From the NCBI GenBank assembly GCA_902595845.1, contig CACJRN010000001.1, positions 198,326 through 262,325 of the forward strand: a stretch of 64,000 bases of DNA, given 5' to 3'. The translations under genes were made by a program, and so were the position numbers. This document shows positions 8,241 through 15,863 of this stretch, piece by piece. Positions within the stretch are counted from its first letter, which is position 1. The number at the start of each line of letters is the position of its first letter. The stretch is from an uncultured Gammaproteobacteria bacterium. Lineage in GTDB: Bacteria; Pseudomonadota; Gammaproteobacteria; Steroidobacterales; UBA11654. The notes under the pieces were generated by a model. The model saw only the letters and a list, made by a program, of their open reading frames with translations. It was not told where the DNA came from and made no database searches.

Positions 8241-9518
8241 GTGATTGAGAATTTTAAAAAAAGAATTTTTGATATACCCATTGAAGACAGATCTTCATTA
8301 TTGAGAGCCTTCTTCTTCTTTTATTTCGTTTTATGTTCTTGGTACTCTATTCGCCCAGTCAGAAATGAAATGGCTGTCCAAGCAGGTTTAGAGAATCTTC
8401 CAAGTCTTTTATCCATTGTCCTATTGGTCATGTTGATTGCAAATCCAGTTTATTCATGGCTGGTCTCTCGTATTAATCGAAACAAGATCGTCTTGTATTT
8501 CTACCTATTTTTCATACTGAACCTTTTGGTATTCTTTTTTTCATGGGTTTTGCTTGATGAATCATGGAAGCCACTGATCGCAAAGAGTTTTTATATATGG
8601 TGCAATGTTTTCTCCTTTTTTGTGGTCTCAATATTTTGGGTATCCATGATCAACTATTTCAGTGGATCTCAAGCAAAGCTTTACTTTGGGATCATCAGTG
8701 CGGGAGGCTCAATAGGCGCTTTCTCAGGCTCTTCGATTGCGAGAGTCTTCTCAACACAAGTTTGCGGATCAGTAACTTTATCTGAATGGGGACCATTTTC
8801 ACTGATATTGATATCTGTCTTTTCTTTATCCATTGCCTGTTTCTTGAGTATGTCATTCAAATCTGAGGTCAATGAAAAAGAAGGAGGTGTAAGCAGTGAG
8901 AGTTTGTCTGGTTCTGCATTTGAGCCAATTACAGAAATTGCTCAATCATCTGTGCTTAAAAACCTGAGTTTATATATGGTCTTGTGGACAGGCTTAATGA
9001 CATTTGGTTGGATGATAGCTTTGGGCATCGTTCAAGAATGGTCAACTGATCCATGCGAAAGAACAGCATTTTTCGCTAGGATTGAACAGATTGTTACACC
9101 GTTAACACTTGTATGTCAGTTTTTTGTAACCTCATTTGTCTTACGATCCTTTGGCATCAAAAAGGTTTTAATCATTTATGGATTCATTCTATTTGCAGCA
9201 ATCTATTTCTATGAAATATATCCTGAGATCATGACTGTCTTGATTGTTGTTTCAATCCTGAGAACATTTGAATATGGCTTGTCAAAACCAGCAAGAGAAA
9301 GTCTGTTTACCAAGCTCAAAAGAGAGCAACGTTATAAATCAACTGTTTTCTTAGACACTTTCTTTGCAAGAGGAGGAGAGGTCATGGGCAGTTGGTTTGC
9401 TGCGAAAGGCGCTTTATTGATTGGTCTTTCTTCCATGGGGGCAACCCTATTCATGATTCCATTTGCTGCTCTTCTATCCTGGGCAGGATATAGATCTTCA
9501 AAGCTATTAGACGAATAA
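8241..9518 (+). CDS. MFS-type transporter, NTP/NDP-exchanger-like
   Basis: A 425-aa inner-membrane carrier with about 12 helices. The N-terminal SYSIRPVRNEMAVQ-type loop resembles bacterial relatives of nucleotide (ATP:ADP) exchangers grouped with MFS, e.g. the S-x-R-P-V-R-N-E element after helix 1. The GTG at 8241 is used because no in-frame ATG precedes helix 1; no good ribosome-binding site is seen. Substrate unknown; the assignment to nucleotide exchange is only a family resemblance. It is followed by a hairpin terminator. Confidence 0.7.
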   Translation: MIENFKKRIFDIPIEDRSSLLRAFFFFYFVLCSWYSIRPVRNEMAVQAGLENLPSLLSIVLLVMLIANPVYSWLVSRINRNKIVLYFYLFFILNLLVFFFSWVLLDESWKPLIAKSFYIWCNVFSFFVVSIFWVSMINYFSGSQAKLYFGIISAGGSIGAFSGSSIARVFSTQVCGSVTLSEWGPFSLILISVFSLSIACFLSMSFKSEVNEKEGGVSSESLSGSAFEPITEIAQSSVLKNLSLYMVLWTGLMTFGWMIALGIVQEWSTDPCERTAFFARIEQIVTPLTLVCQFFVTSFVLRSFGIKKVLIIYGFILFAAIYFYEIYPEIMTVLIVVSILRTFEYGLSKPARESLFTKLKREQRYKSTVFLDTFFARGGEVMGSWFAAKGALLIGLSSMGATLFMIPFAALLSWAGYRSSKLLDE

Positions 9519-9523
9519 TAGAC

Positions 9524-9551
9524 AAAAAAAAACAGAGCCTTCGCTCTGTTT
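9524..9551. terminator. Strong hairpin terminator
   Basis: AAACAGAG (9530-9537), loop CCTTCG, CTCTGTTT (9544-9551). On the minus strand it is followed by an unbroken U-run (nine A on the plus strand at 9524-9532), ideal for ending the candidate RNA of 9524-9752. On the plus strand the tail is TTTCTTT, weaker but able to end the carrier gene transcript. Confidence 0.85.
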
Positions 9552-9752
9552 CTTTAGTCGAGTCCTTGGGGTGTCTGAAGCGAGATTCTTTCTTCAGCGC
9601 CTCGCCCGGTATCTCTTTCCGAACTTGGTGGGAATCGGTTCCTTTTTGCTGCTAGCTTATCTTCCCCGATTCGCTTTCACCCTTTAGGTCTCTTTCTCTT
9701 TTTGACTCTCCCTTCCGCGTCTTAAGTTACTTTCGGGTCGGTCTCAAGAGAT
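9524..9752 (-). ncRNA. Candidate structured non-coding RNA of about 225 nt
   Basis: A GC-rich island (about half G+C) inside a 535-bp gap whose remainder is extremely AT-rich. No convincing reading frame crosses it. On the minus strand it is framed by a good promoter (TTGAAA-N16-TAATAT) and a terminator with a long U-run. Internal pairings include GAATCGG (9632-9638) with CCGATTC (9666-9672), an enclosing GGTG/CACC, and CTGAAG (9575-9580) with CTTCAG (9592-9597). On the minus strand the RNA is purine-rich with five or so GGA triplets, loosely like CsrB/RsmZ-type RNAs, but it lacks their regular hairpin spacing. It does not match tmRNA, 6S, RNase P or 4.5S landmarks. One stem gains G-U pairs only on the plus strand, so strand is not certain. 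Confidence 0.55.
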
Positions 9753-9758
9753 GATTTA

Positions 9759-9786
9759 ATATTACGACTTACTTATTTTTTTTCAA
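9759..9786 (-). promoter_or_regulatory. Promoter for the candidate ncRNA
   Basis: On the minus strand TTGAAA (9786-9781), a 16-nt spacer and TAATAT (9764-9759) predict a start near 9752, exactly where the GC-rich island begins. Confidence 0.6.
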
Positions 9787-9830
9787 ATACATTTGCGAGA
9801 AAAATCAAAGTATTTTTTGTTAATTTTTTT

Positions 9831-9930
9831 TATGTCCTATAAAAAATAATATCTAGTATTAAGAGTATTTTATAACTAACTGATATTTATAATTATCCAA
9901 AAAAATCAGATGAAAAAATATGTCCTATAA
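9831..9930. repeat. Pair of 12-bp direct repeats in AT-rich intergenic DNA
   Basis: TATGTCCTATAA occurs at 9831-9842 and again at 9919-9930, 88 bp apart, inside a stretch (9775-10071) that is otherwise long A and T runs. No frame of note is present. The repeats could be a regulator's binding sites upstream of pxpA or relics; nothing else explains them. Confidence 0.45.
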
Positions 9931-9973
9931 GTTTTTTTTAAAAAAAATTAAAAAAATGAAATAAAAAAATTAT

Positions 9974-9983
9974 TTTGCGCAAA
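9974..9983. promoter_or_regulatory. TTTGCGCAAA palindrome upstream of pxpA
   Basis: A perfect 10-bp palindrome, the only GC-containing symmetrical element in the AT-rich leader about 90 bp before the pxpA start. Its position fits an operator for the 5-oxoprolinase operon. No regulator is encoded nearby, so its partner is unknown. Confidence 0.35.
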
Positions 9984-10071
9984 TGTAGTTATTTGAGAGT
10001 TATTATTAGTTGAATTAATCGTAAATAAAATTGGAAATCTCTTATAAAAATGGTTGTTTTATCTCAATTCA

Positions 10072-10842
10072 ATGAACAATATTAAAACAATGGATCTCAA
10101 TGCAGATTTGGGTGAATACTCCTCTAGGGATGAATTAAATAATGAGATCAGCCTTATTCATCACATCACATCTGCCAGTATTGCATGCGGAGGTCATGCC
10201 GGCGATCAAGAGTCAATTGGTAATATGATTGAGCATTGCACTAGACACAATGTTTTATTTGGCCCTCATCCCTCTTATCCCGATAAAAAAGGGTTTGGGC
10301 GTAAGAGATTATCGATCAGCGATGAAACATTGATTGAGTCGATCATTGATCAAGTATCATTATTTTTTGAAATTGCCAAAACCCATCAAGCCGAGCCGAC
10401 ACATGTGAAATTTCATGGTCAACTTTACAATGATTGCTTTTCTGATGAAAAAATAAGCCAGCTCTGCTTATCTGCTATGCAAGCAGTGTGCCCAAATACA
10501 GCTCTCATGTGTCAGCCATATTCTGTAATCAGCGATCTCGCCCAGAGATCAGGAATAAAGGTCATAAATGAGGCATTTGTTGATCGTAAATATCAATCGA
10601 ATGGAGCCTTAACGGAAAGAATCATTGCTGATGCTGTCATATCATCTCTGGATGAAAGAACCGAACAAGCAGCTTTAATTGCATGCGAAGAGAAAGTAAT
10701 AGCCGAGAATGCAAGAGAGATAGAGATAAAAGCAGATACGCTCTGTATCCATAGCGACCATTCTGAATCTATAGAAACTGCAATAGCAATCAAAGAGATG
10801 TTGGAAAAGCATCAATGTCAAATAAAGAGCTATGACATTTAA
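10072..10842 (+). CDS. pxpA: 5-oxoprolinase subunit A (LamB/YcsF family)
   Basis: Part of the ATP-dependent bacterial 5-oxoprolinase PxpABC, which opens 5-oxo-L-proline (pyroglutamate) to glutamate in the cytoplasm. The diagnostic start MDLNADLGEY, the SIACGGHAGD motif (about residues 45-54) and HVKFHGQLYN are all present. Size is normal (about 256 aa). The ATG at 10072 is taken; the ATG at 10090 immediately before DLNADLGE is equally possible, and neither has a clear ribosome-binding site. The 3' end overlaps pxpB by 11 bp, indicating coupled translation. Confidence 0.95.
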   Translation: MNNIKTMDLNADLGEYSSRDELNNEISLIHHITSASIACGGHAGDQESIGNMIEHCTRHNVLFGPHPSYPDKKGFGRKRLSISDETLIESIIDQVSLFFEIAKTHQAEPTHVKFHGQLYNDCFSDEKISQLCLSAMQAVCPNTALMCQPYSVISDLAQRSGIKVINEAFVDRKYQSNGALTERIIADAVISSLDERTEQAALIACEEKVIAENAREIEIKADTLCIHSDHSESIETAIAIKEMLEKHQCQIKSYDI

Positions 10843-11515
10843 CTCCAATATAAGCATTGCAATCATTGCTGAAGACATGGTTGAAATAGTGATTGGCGAT
10901 AAAGATGAGGGCATTAAGAATTCAGAATTAAATTGGCATCTCGCAGATCATTTATTGAAAAATCAAAATGATATAGAAGCGATTGCATCTGAAGAGATGA
11001 TTTCTATTCGATCCAAAGTGATTCCAATTGATACCCAGAAAATCGAGATTGGGATCTCTACATTTGATTTCAGTTCTATGAGAAAAATTGATCATCAATT
11101 GGAGATTCCAATATGTTATGAAAATACTTTTGGAATTGATCTTGATTGCATATCCAAGCAATTAAATCTTTCTACTAAAGAGATTATTGAAGTTCATTCA
11201 TCCACTAATTATGAAGTCAAAGCCATTGGTTTCACTCCAGGATTCGCATATTTGGGTGATCTCGATAAAAGACTGTTTGTACCAAGGCTTAGCAAACCTA
11301 GATTGAATACACCCATTGGTTCTGTTGCCATTGCCAATGACAGAACGGGTGTATATTCCTTGGGCGGGCCGGGAGGTTGGCCGATTATAGGAGCCACCCC
11401 TTTAAACTTGTTTGATCCTAAAGGCAGTCATTCGATGAAACTGATTCCTGGAACCAAAGTTTCATTTAGTCCAATTTCTAAAGAAGAATACAAAACGATG
11501 AGAAATAAAAAATAG
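10832..11515 (+). CDS. pxpB: 5-oxoprolinase subunit B (KipI-like)
   Basis: The cyclophilin-like subunit that with PxpC forms the phosphorylation half of 5-oxoprolinase. The family signature FTPGFAYLGDLD...PRLSKPR, then GSVAIANDRTGVYSLGGPGGWPIIG, is intact (about residues 133-192). 227 aa is usual. It overlaps pxpA by 11 bp and stops 1 bp before pxpC. Confidence 0.95.
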   Translation: MTFNSNISIAIIAEDMVEIVIGDKDEGIKNSELNWHLADHLLKNQNDIEAIASEEMISIRSKVIPIDTQKIEIGISTFDFSSMRKIDHQLEIPICYENTFGIDLDCISKQLNLSTKEIIEVHSSTNYEVKAIGFTPGFAYLGDLDKRLFVPRLSKPRLNTPIGSVAIANDRTGVYSLGGPGGWPIIGATPLNLFDPKGSHSMKLIPGTKVSFSPISKEEYKTMRNKK

Positions 11516-11516
11516 A

Positions 11517-12446
11517 ATGGCAATCCAGATTCTAAGCACAGGTTTACAGACCACTGTCCAAGATCTTGGAAGATTGAGGAAGAGACATATTGGCATTCCA
11601 CAATCAGGTGCATTCGATTATCTTTCTGCAGCAAAGGCCAATGCAATATTGGGAAAATCAATCCACTCTCCTGTATTGGAATGCACCATGACTGGCCCAA
11701 CCATAAAGTTTCTGAAAGATATGCAGATTTGCGTTACAGGCGCAAGGGTGAGTGAGTTAAAAATAGATGATTCTTTGGTTGCTCAAGATGAACTTCTTGA
11801 TCTCAAAAAAGGAAATATTTTTTCAATGAGCCATGCTGAAGAAAATTTAAGGTTTTATGTCGGATTCTCAGATGACATCAAAGCAACAGAATTTTTGGGC
11901 AGTGTTTCAACCTATTTACCAGCAAAGCTTGGTGGTCTTAATGGAGAGGCTATTCAAAAAGATCAAATGATTGATTTCAAAAAGACAGCAGCTGATAAAT
12001 ATGTGAGTACTCCATCTTTCCAAGTGAAAGGAACATTCAACACATCAATAATCAGAGTGGTGGCAGGGCCTGAATTCAATCTATTGAATATGACAGCAAA
12101 TGAGTTAGGGAAAGATGACTACATTATTAGCAATGAGTCTAATCGAATGGGTATAAGGACTGTTGGGAAAAAAATGCAAATCGATGATGGTGGATCAATG
12201 ATCAGTAAGCCTATCTACCCAGGAATGGTTCAGTGCCCACAAAATGGATTGCCGATTATATTGGGAGCAGATGCTCAAACCTTAGGAGGTTATCCAAGGA
12301 TATTACAAGTGATCAAGGCAGATCGTCATTTGCTGGGTCAGCTCAAGCCCAATGATCGCTTTAGATTCAATTTGATTTCAATCGCTGAAGCAATAGATGA
12401 ATGGAATACCTTGAAAAAAGCTTATCCATTCATTTGTGAGTTATAA
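11517..12446 (+). CDS. pxpC: 5-oxoprolinase subunit C (KipA-like)
   Basis: The biotin-dependent-carboxyltransferase-like subunit of 5-oxoprolinase, 309 aa. The start STGLQTTVQDLGR and GIPQSGAFDYLSAAKAN are characteristic. Further on RVVAGPEFNLL and the GGYPRI segment near the C terminus match the family. It is the third gene of a tight pxpABC operon and is followed after only 10 bp by tRNA-Arg. Confidence 0.94.
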   Translation: MAIQILSTGLQTTVQDLGRLRKRHIGIPQSGAFDYLSAAKANAILGKSIHSPVLECTMTGPTIKFLKDMQICVTGARVSELKIDDSLVAQDELLDLKKGNIFSMSHAEENLRFYVGFSDDIKATEFLGSVSTYLPAKLGGLNGEAIQKDQMIDFKKTAADKYVSTPSFQVKGTFNTSIIRVVAGPEFNLLNMTANELGKDDYIISNESNRMGIRTVGKKMQIDDGGSMISKPIYPGMVQCPQNGLPIILGADAQTLGGYPRILQVIKADRHLLGQLKPNDRFRFNLISIAEAIDEWNTLKKAYPFICEL

Positions 12447-12456
12447 TAACGACCAC

Positions 12457-12533
12457 GCGCCTGTAGCTCAGCTGGATAGAGTACCTGGCTTCGAACCAGG
12501 CGGTCGGGGGTTCGAATCCCTCCGGGCGCGCCA
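12457..12533 (+). tRNA. tRNA-Arg(UCG)
   Basis: A 77-nt tRNA with encoded CCA. The acceptor GCGCCTG pairs with CGGGCGC (one G-U). The anticodon stem CCTGG/CCAGG encloses CTTCGAA with anticodon TCG at 12491-12493, decoding CGA. It lies 10 bp behind pxpC and 18 nt before the next start codon, so it may be cut out of a longer transcript; no separate promoter is evident. Confidence 0.96.
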
Positions 12534-12551
12534 TATTAGATGGGGGATAAA

Positions 12552-13115
12552 ATGAGTAATGCACATCCGTGGTTAGAAGAGATACCTTGGACAACAAAGA
12601 AACTTCCTAGAGAGATGCTGGAGCATAGAATTCAACGTGCTTTGACATTGACCAATCTTGGCATGCTTGGGACCTTAGGGCTCAATGGACCTATTGTCAG
12701 CCCATTGGAATTTTACGCTGACAAATTTACAATTTATGTCCTGCCTCAACCTGGAAGCCCTAAACTCAAGGCAATGCAACGTGATCCTAGAGTGTCGTTT
12801 GCAGTAGCAAATCCAATGGCAGGCTGGGTGACTGCTCAAGGAGCACAATTATTTGGTAAAGCCAAGATACTTGAGCCAGGAACTTCTGAATGGGAATATG
12901 GCATGACTATTTTTAGATGGCAGGCTTCAGCTGCAGAAATAAATACAGGATTTAATAATCCTCCTCAGTATCAATTGATGCGTCTAGATCCGGATAGAAT
13001 TGTCTACACCGAGCATTTTTTAAGAAAGGATGGTTACGGTCCAAGGCAAATATGGCGTCGAGATGAAAAAAATGAGCAAGCTTCAGACGGATTTTCTGAA
13101 TCAAAGAAAACCTAA
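12552..13115 (+). CDS. Pyridoxamine 5'-phosphate oxidase-fold (PPOX/FDOR-type) protein
   Basis: A 187-aa flavin/deazaflavin split-barrel protein. The first strands (LGMLGTLGLNGPIVSPLEFYAD), the KLKAMQRDPRVSFAVANP segment and the C-terminal RLDPDRIVYTEHFLR are the usual PPOX layout. Such proteins bind FMN or F420; since this genome encodes F420 biosynthesis, an F420-dependent reductase is plausible but unproven. Start at 12552 is supported by GGGGGA just upstream. An alternative ATG at 12540 would overlap that site. Substrate unknown. Confidence 0.75.
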   Translation: MSNAHPWLEEIPWTTKKLPREMLEHRIQRALTLTNLGMLGTLGLNGPIVSPLEFYADKFTIYVLPQPGSPKLKAMQRDPRVSFAVANPMAGWVTAQGAQLFGKAKILEPGTSEWEYGMTIFRWQASAAEINTGFNNPPQYQLMRLDPDRIVYTEHFLRKDGYGPRQIWRRDEKNEQASDGFSESKKT

Positions 13116-14321
13116 CTAGTGATCTTCACTCACTCTAACAAACTGAAAATATACCCCCAAAATAATTGCTCCTAATCCCCCATAATAAAATGGAAAAGTT
13201 GGATCAAGATTGTATAACAATGTTCCAATCGTAGGTCCGAAGATCATTCCAACAACAGGCGCTCCAGCTAAGAATCCTGCAACTTCTCCTTGTTCAGAAG
13301 GCTCAACACTCAAGGTTGCTGCTGCATTAAGGCTTGGTGTGATCATGCTGAAGGCAATACCCATTCCTGCATATGCTAAGAAGAATTCTGTTAGTGAATC
13401 TACAACACTTATTGATATCAAAACCATTCCAAAAATCAAAAAACAGATTCTCAATAATGTTTGAGTCGAAATATTAATAACCTGTAAAACTACAGCTTGC
13501 ATAAAAGTTGATGTTAGAGCCATTGACAGTAGCGCGATACTGGTGAACTTAATCACTTGATCAGGGTCCGATATTCCCAATTGGTCTTGTATAAAGAAGG
13601 CAGAAATAATTTGTACTGATGTGAATACCATAAAGGCAACAGACCAACCGATAAGAAATGGAAGAACTCTGGAATCATAGAATTTCAGTGATTTATTTTG
13701 ATTCACTTCTGAAATTTCCGGTACTGAATGAATAAGATACTTTTGAGCCAAGATCGCACCGATTAATGCAATCCCAGCACCACAATACATTGGGAACAAA
13801 GGATGAATGAAAGAAAGCGATCCACCCATGACAGGTCCGATCATTGTTCCTATTCCTGAAGCCATCCCAATAAGAGCCATAGCTTTTGTCCGATTGCTTG
13901 AATCAGTGCTATCTGACATGTAAGCCACAGCAGCCGGTTGAATGCCTCCGATTAAGATTCCATAGATTATTCTTATGACCAAGAGCAGCATGAAGAGCGT
14001 TAATGGACTCAGTATGCCCCAAAGCCCAATTTGAATGCCGAATGTAAATATAATAAATGCAAAACCATAGGATAGGAGACCAATTACGAATACCTTCTTT
14101 CTTCCAATTTTTTGACTTTTCTTGCCCCAATAGTAAGAGGAAAAGACCAAAGCCACATTTGATATTGCAATCAAAATGCCAAACTGATTAATGCTCAGAC
14201 CAATCTCTCTTGATAACGGGGCAAAAATTACATAAAGAAGAGAAAACCCAGTTCCATAAATGACAAGACCAATTATCAGTACGGCCTTATCAAGGCCAAG
14301 TTGCTGTTTATTTTCCATCAC
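13116..14321 (-). CDS. MFS transporter
   Basis: A 401-aa, roughly 12-helix inner-membrane carrier. The loop after helix 2 contains the degenerate MFS motif A (YYWGKKSQKIGRKKVF). IGPVMGGSL in helix 5 resembles motif C of drug/H+ antiporters, so export of a small molecule is possible. It is second in a two-gene unit: its ATG overlaps the DUF1244 stop by 4 bp. The 3' end abuts the convergent PPOX gene. Confidence 0.82.
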   Translation of the reverse strand: MMENKQQLGLDKAVLIIGLVIYGTGFSLLYVIFAPLSREIGLSINQFGILIAISNVALVFSSYYWGKKSQKIGRKKVFVIGLLSYGFAFIIFTFGIQIGLWGILSPLTLFMLLLVIRIIYGILIGGIQPAAVAYMSDSTDSSNRTKAMALIGMASGIGTMIGPVMGGSLSFIHPLFPMYCGAGIALIGAILAQKYLIHSVPEISEVNQNKSLKFYDSRVLPFLIGWSVAFMVFTSVQIISAFFIQDQLGISDPDQVIKFTSIALLSMALTSTFMQAVVLQVINISTQTLLRICFLIFGMVLISISVVDSLTEFFLAYAGMGIAFSMITPSLNAAATLSVEPSEQGEVAGFLAGAPVVGMIFGPTIGTLLYNLDPTFPFYYGGLGAIILGVYFQFVRVSEDH

Positions 14322-14605
14322 TTATTTTTTCGGGCATTCATTTGATCTAGTTGTTCCTGAGTAGCGGGTTTTTGATTTTTTTCTTTCCATTCTTCGTATG
14401 GCATCCCATATACAATTTTTCTTGCTTCATCAGGATTGATCTCTTCGCCCATTTTTTCGGCTTCTTCTTGATACCATCGGCTCAAACAATTTCTGCAAAA
14501 TCCTGAAAGTATCATCATGTCAATATTTTGGACACTTGATTCTTTTTGAAGATGATTGATGACTCTTTCGAAGACTGCAGATTGAATCTCTATTTTCTTA
14601 TCCAT
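14318..14605 (-). CDS. DUF1244 (SMc04008-like) protein
   Basis: A 95-aa helical cytosolic protein with the family hallmark GFCRNCLSRWYQEEAEK (about residues 34-50) and the MPYEEWK motif near the C terminus. The ATG at 14605 is chosen because DUF1244 proteins begin with an MDKKIEIQSAVFERV-like segment; the longer frame reading through to 14716 would overlap the divergent CoA transferase. Function unknown. The 4-bp overlap with the MFS gene implies translational coupling. Confidence 0.85.
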   Translation of the reverse strand: MDKKIEIQSAVFERVINHLQKESSVQNIDMMILSGFCRNCLSRWYQEEAEKMGEEINPDEARKIVYGMPYEEWKEKNQKPATQEQLDQMNARKNK

Positions 14606-14675
14606 AATTAGTGTGATATCTAAACACATTATTATTAGAATAGTAATATAATCTTCCTTGAATCTATTGAAGTGT

Positions 14676-15863
14676 ATGAATACCTCAAATAAACCATTAT
14701 CAGGAATAAAGGTCATTGAAATGACTCACATGGTCATGGGCCCTGCAGTGGGAGCAATACTTGGTGATTTAGGAGCAGACGTCATTAAGGTTGAACCAAT
14801 TTCTGGAGACAAGACAAGGGTATTAAAGAAATCTGGTTCAGGTTATTTTCTCACCTATAATCGTAATAAGCGAAGTCTTGCTATGGACATCAAAAAAGAA
14901 GAGGGGCAAAAGTTAATTAAAGCCTTGATTCGTAAATCAGATGTTTTTATTGAGAATTTCAGACCAGGCGCCATGGATAAGCTTGGATTCAGTTATGATG
15001 AGTTTTCAAAGTTAAATCCAGAAATCATTTATTGTTCTGCCAAAGGATTCCTCAAAGGGCCTTATGAAAACAGGACTGCATTGGATGAGGTTGCACAAAT
15101 GATGGGCGGTCTTGCATATATGACTGGACCACCAGGAAGGCCACTGCGAGCAGGTTCTTCAGTGATTGATATTATGGGTGGAATGTTTGGCGCCATTGCT
15201 ATTTTGGCTGCATTGCAAGAGAGGCAAGTAACCAAAAAAGGTCAAAAAGTCACAAGCGCATTATATGAAAATGTAGTTTATTTGATGGGCCAGCACATGG
15301 CTCAAACTGCTACCACTGGATCACCTCCACCTCCAATGTCAGTTAGGGTTGCTGCTTGGGCTGTATATGACATATTCGAAACCAAAGACGAGGAGCAGGT
15401 CTTCATTGGTGTCGTGAGTGATACGCAGTGGAAATTATTCTGCGAATCATTTGATTTGGAGGATTATGCAAACGATGAATCAATGGATTTGAATAAGGGC
15501 AGGGTGGATCAAAGAGATGTGATCATTCCTCGATTACAAGAACTTTTCAAGACCTATACAAAAGCTGATCTAATGAAAAAGCTTGATAAAACCGGACTTC
15601 CTTTTGCACCAATCAGCAAGCCTGAAGATTTATTTGATGACCCGCATCTGAATGAGTCGGGCGGACTATTAGATGTCGAGATACCTTCAGGGGGCAGTAC
15701 CAAACTGCCTGCAATGCCAATCAATATGAATGACAGAAGGTTTGATGTGCATACACCTGTTCCAAAAGTAGGAGAGCACTCGGATCAGATTCTTAAAGAG
15801 CTGGGTTTGGATGATGAGGAAATCAGAGACTTATTTAACGAAGGAGTTGTTTCTAAGAATTAA
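14676..15863 (+). CDS. Class III CoA transferase (CaiB/BaiF family)
   Basis: Moves CoA between carboxylic acids, 395 aa, cytosolic dimer. Typical elements are SGIKVIEMTHMVMGPAVG at the start, LGADVIKVEP, NRNKRSLAMD, ENFRPGAMDKLG, and the catalytic aspartate in ALDEVAQMMGG (about residue 160). The family covers formyl-, carnitine-, succinyl- and aromatic-CoA transferases, and this one likely activates a carboxylic acid in the surrounding catabolic region. ATG 14676 is preferred to a TTG at 14658. Its stop overlaps that of the convergent MFS gene by 4 bp. Confidence 0.9.
   Translation: MNTSNKPLSGIKVIEMTHMVMGPAVGAILGDLGADVIKVEPISGDKTRVLKKSGSGYFLTYNRNKRSLAMDIKKEEGQKLIKALIRKSDVFIENFRPGAMDKLGFSYDEFSKLNPEIIYCSAKGFLKGPYENRTALDEVAQMMGGLAYMTGPPGRPLRAGSSVIDIMGGMFGAIAILAALQERQVTKKGQKVTSALYENVVYLMGQHMAQTATTGSPPPPMSVRVAAWAVYDIFETKDEEQVFIGVVSDTQWKLFCESFDLEDYANDESMDLNKGRVDQRDVIIPRLQELFKTYTKADLMKKLDKTGLPFAPISKPEDLFDDPHLNESGGLLDVEIPSGGSTKLPAMPINMNDRRFDVHTPVPKVGEHSDQILKELGLDDEEIRDLFNEGVVSKN

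Noticed and set aside
9524-9752. Identity of the GC-rich island as tmRNA, 6S RNA, RNase P RNA or 4.5S RNA
   Set aside because: No tRNA-like ends or tag frame, no large bubble hairpin of 6S type, no GAGGAAAGUC-type core and no GGAAGCAGCC loop are present.
14606-14716. N-terminal extension of the DUF1244 protein
   Set aside because: The extension overlaps the divergent CoA transferase start and does not resemble the family; the ATG at 14605 gives the usual length.
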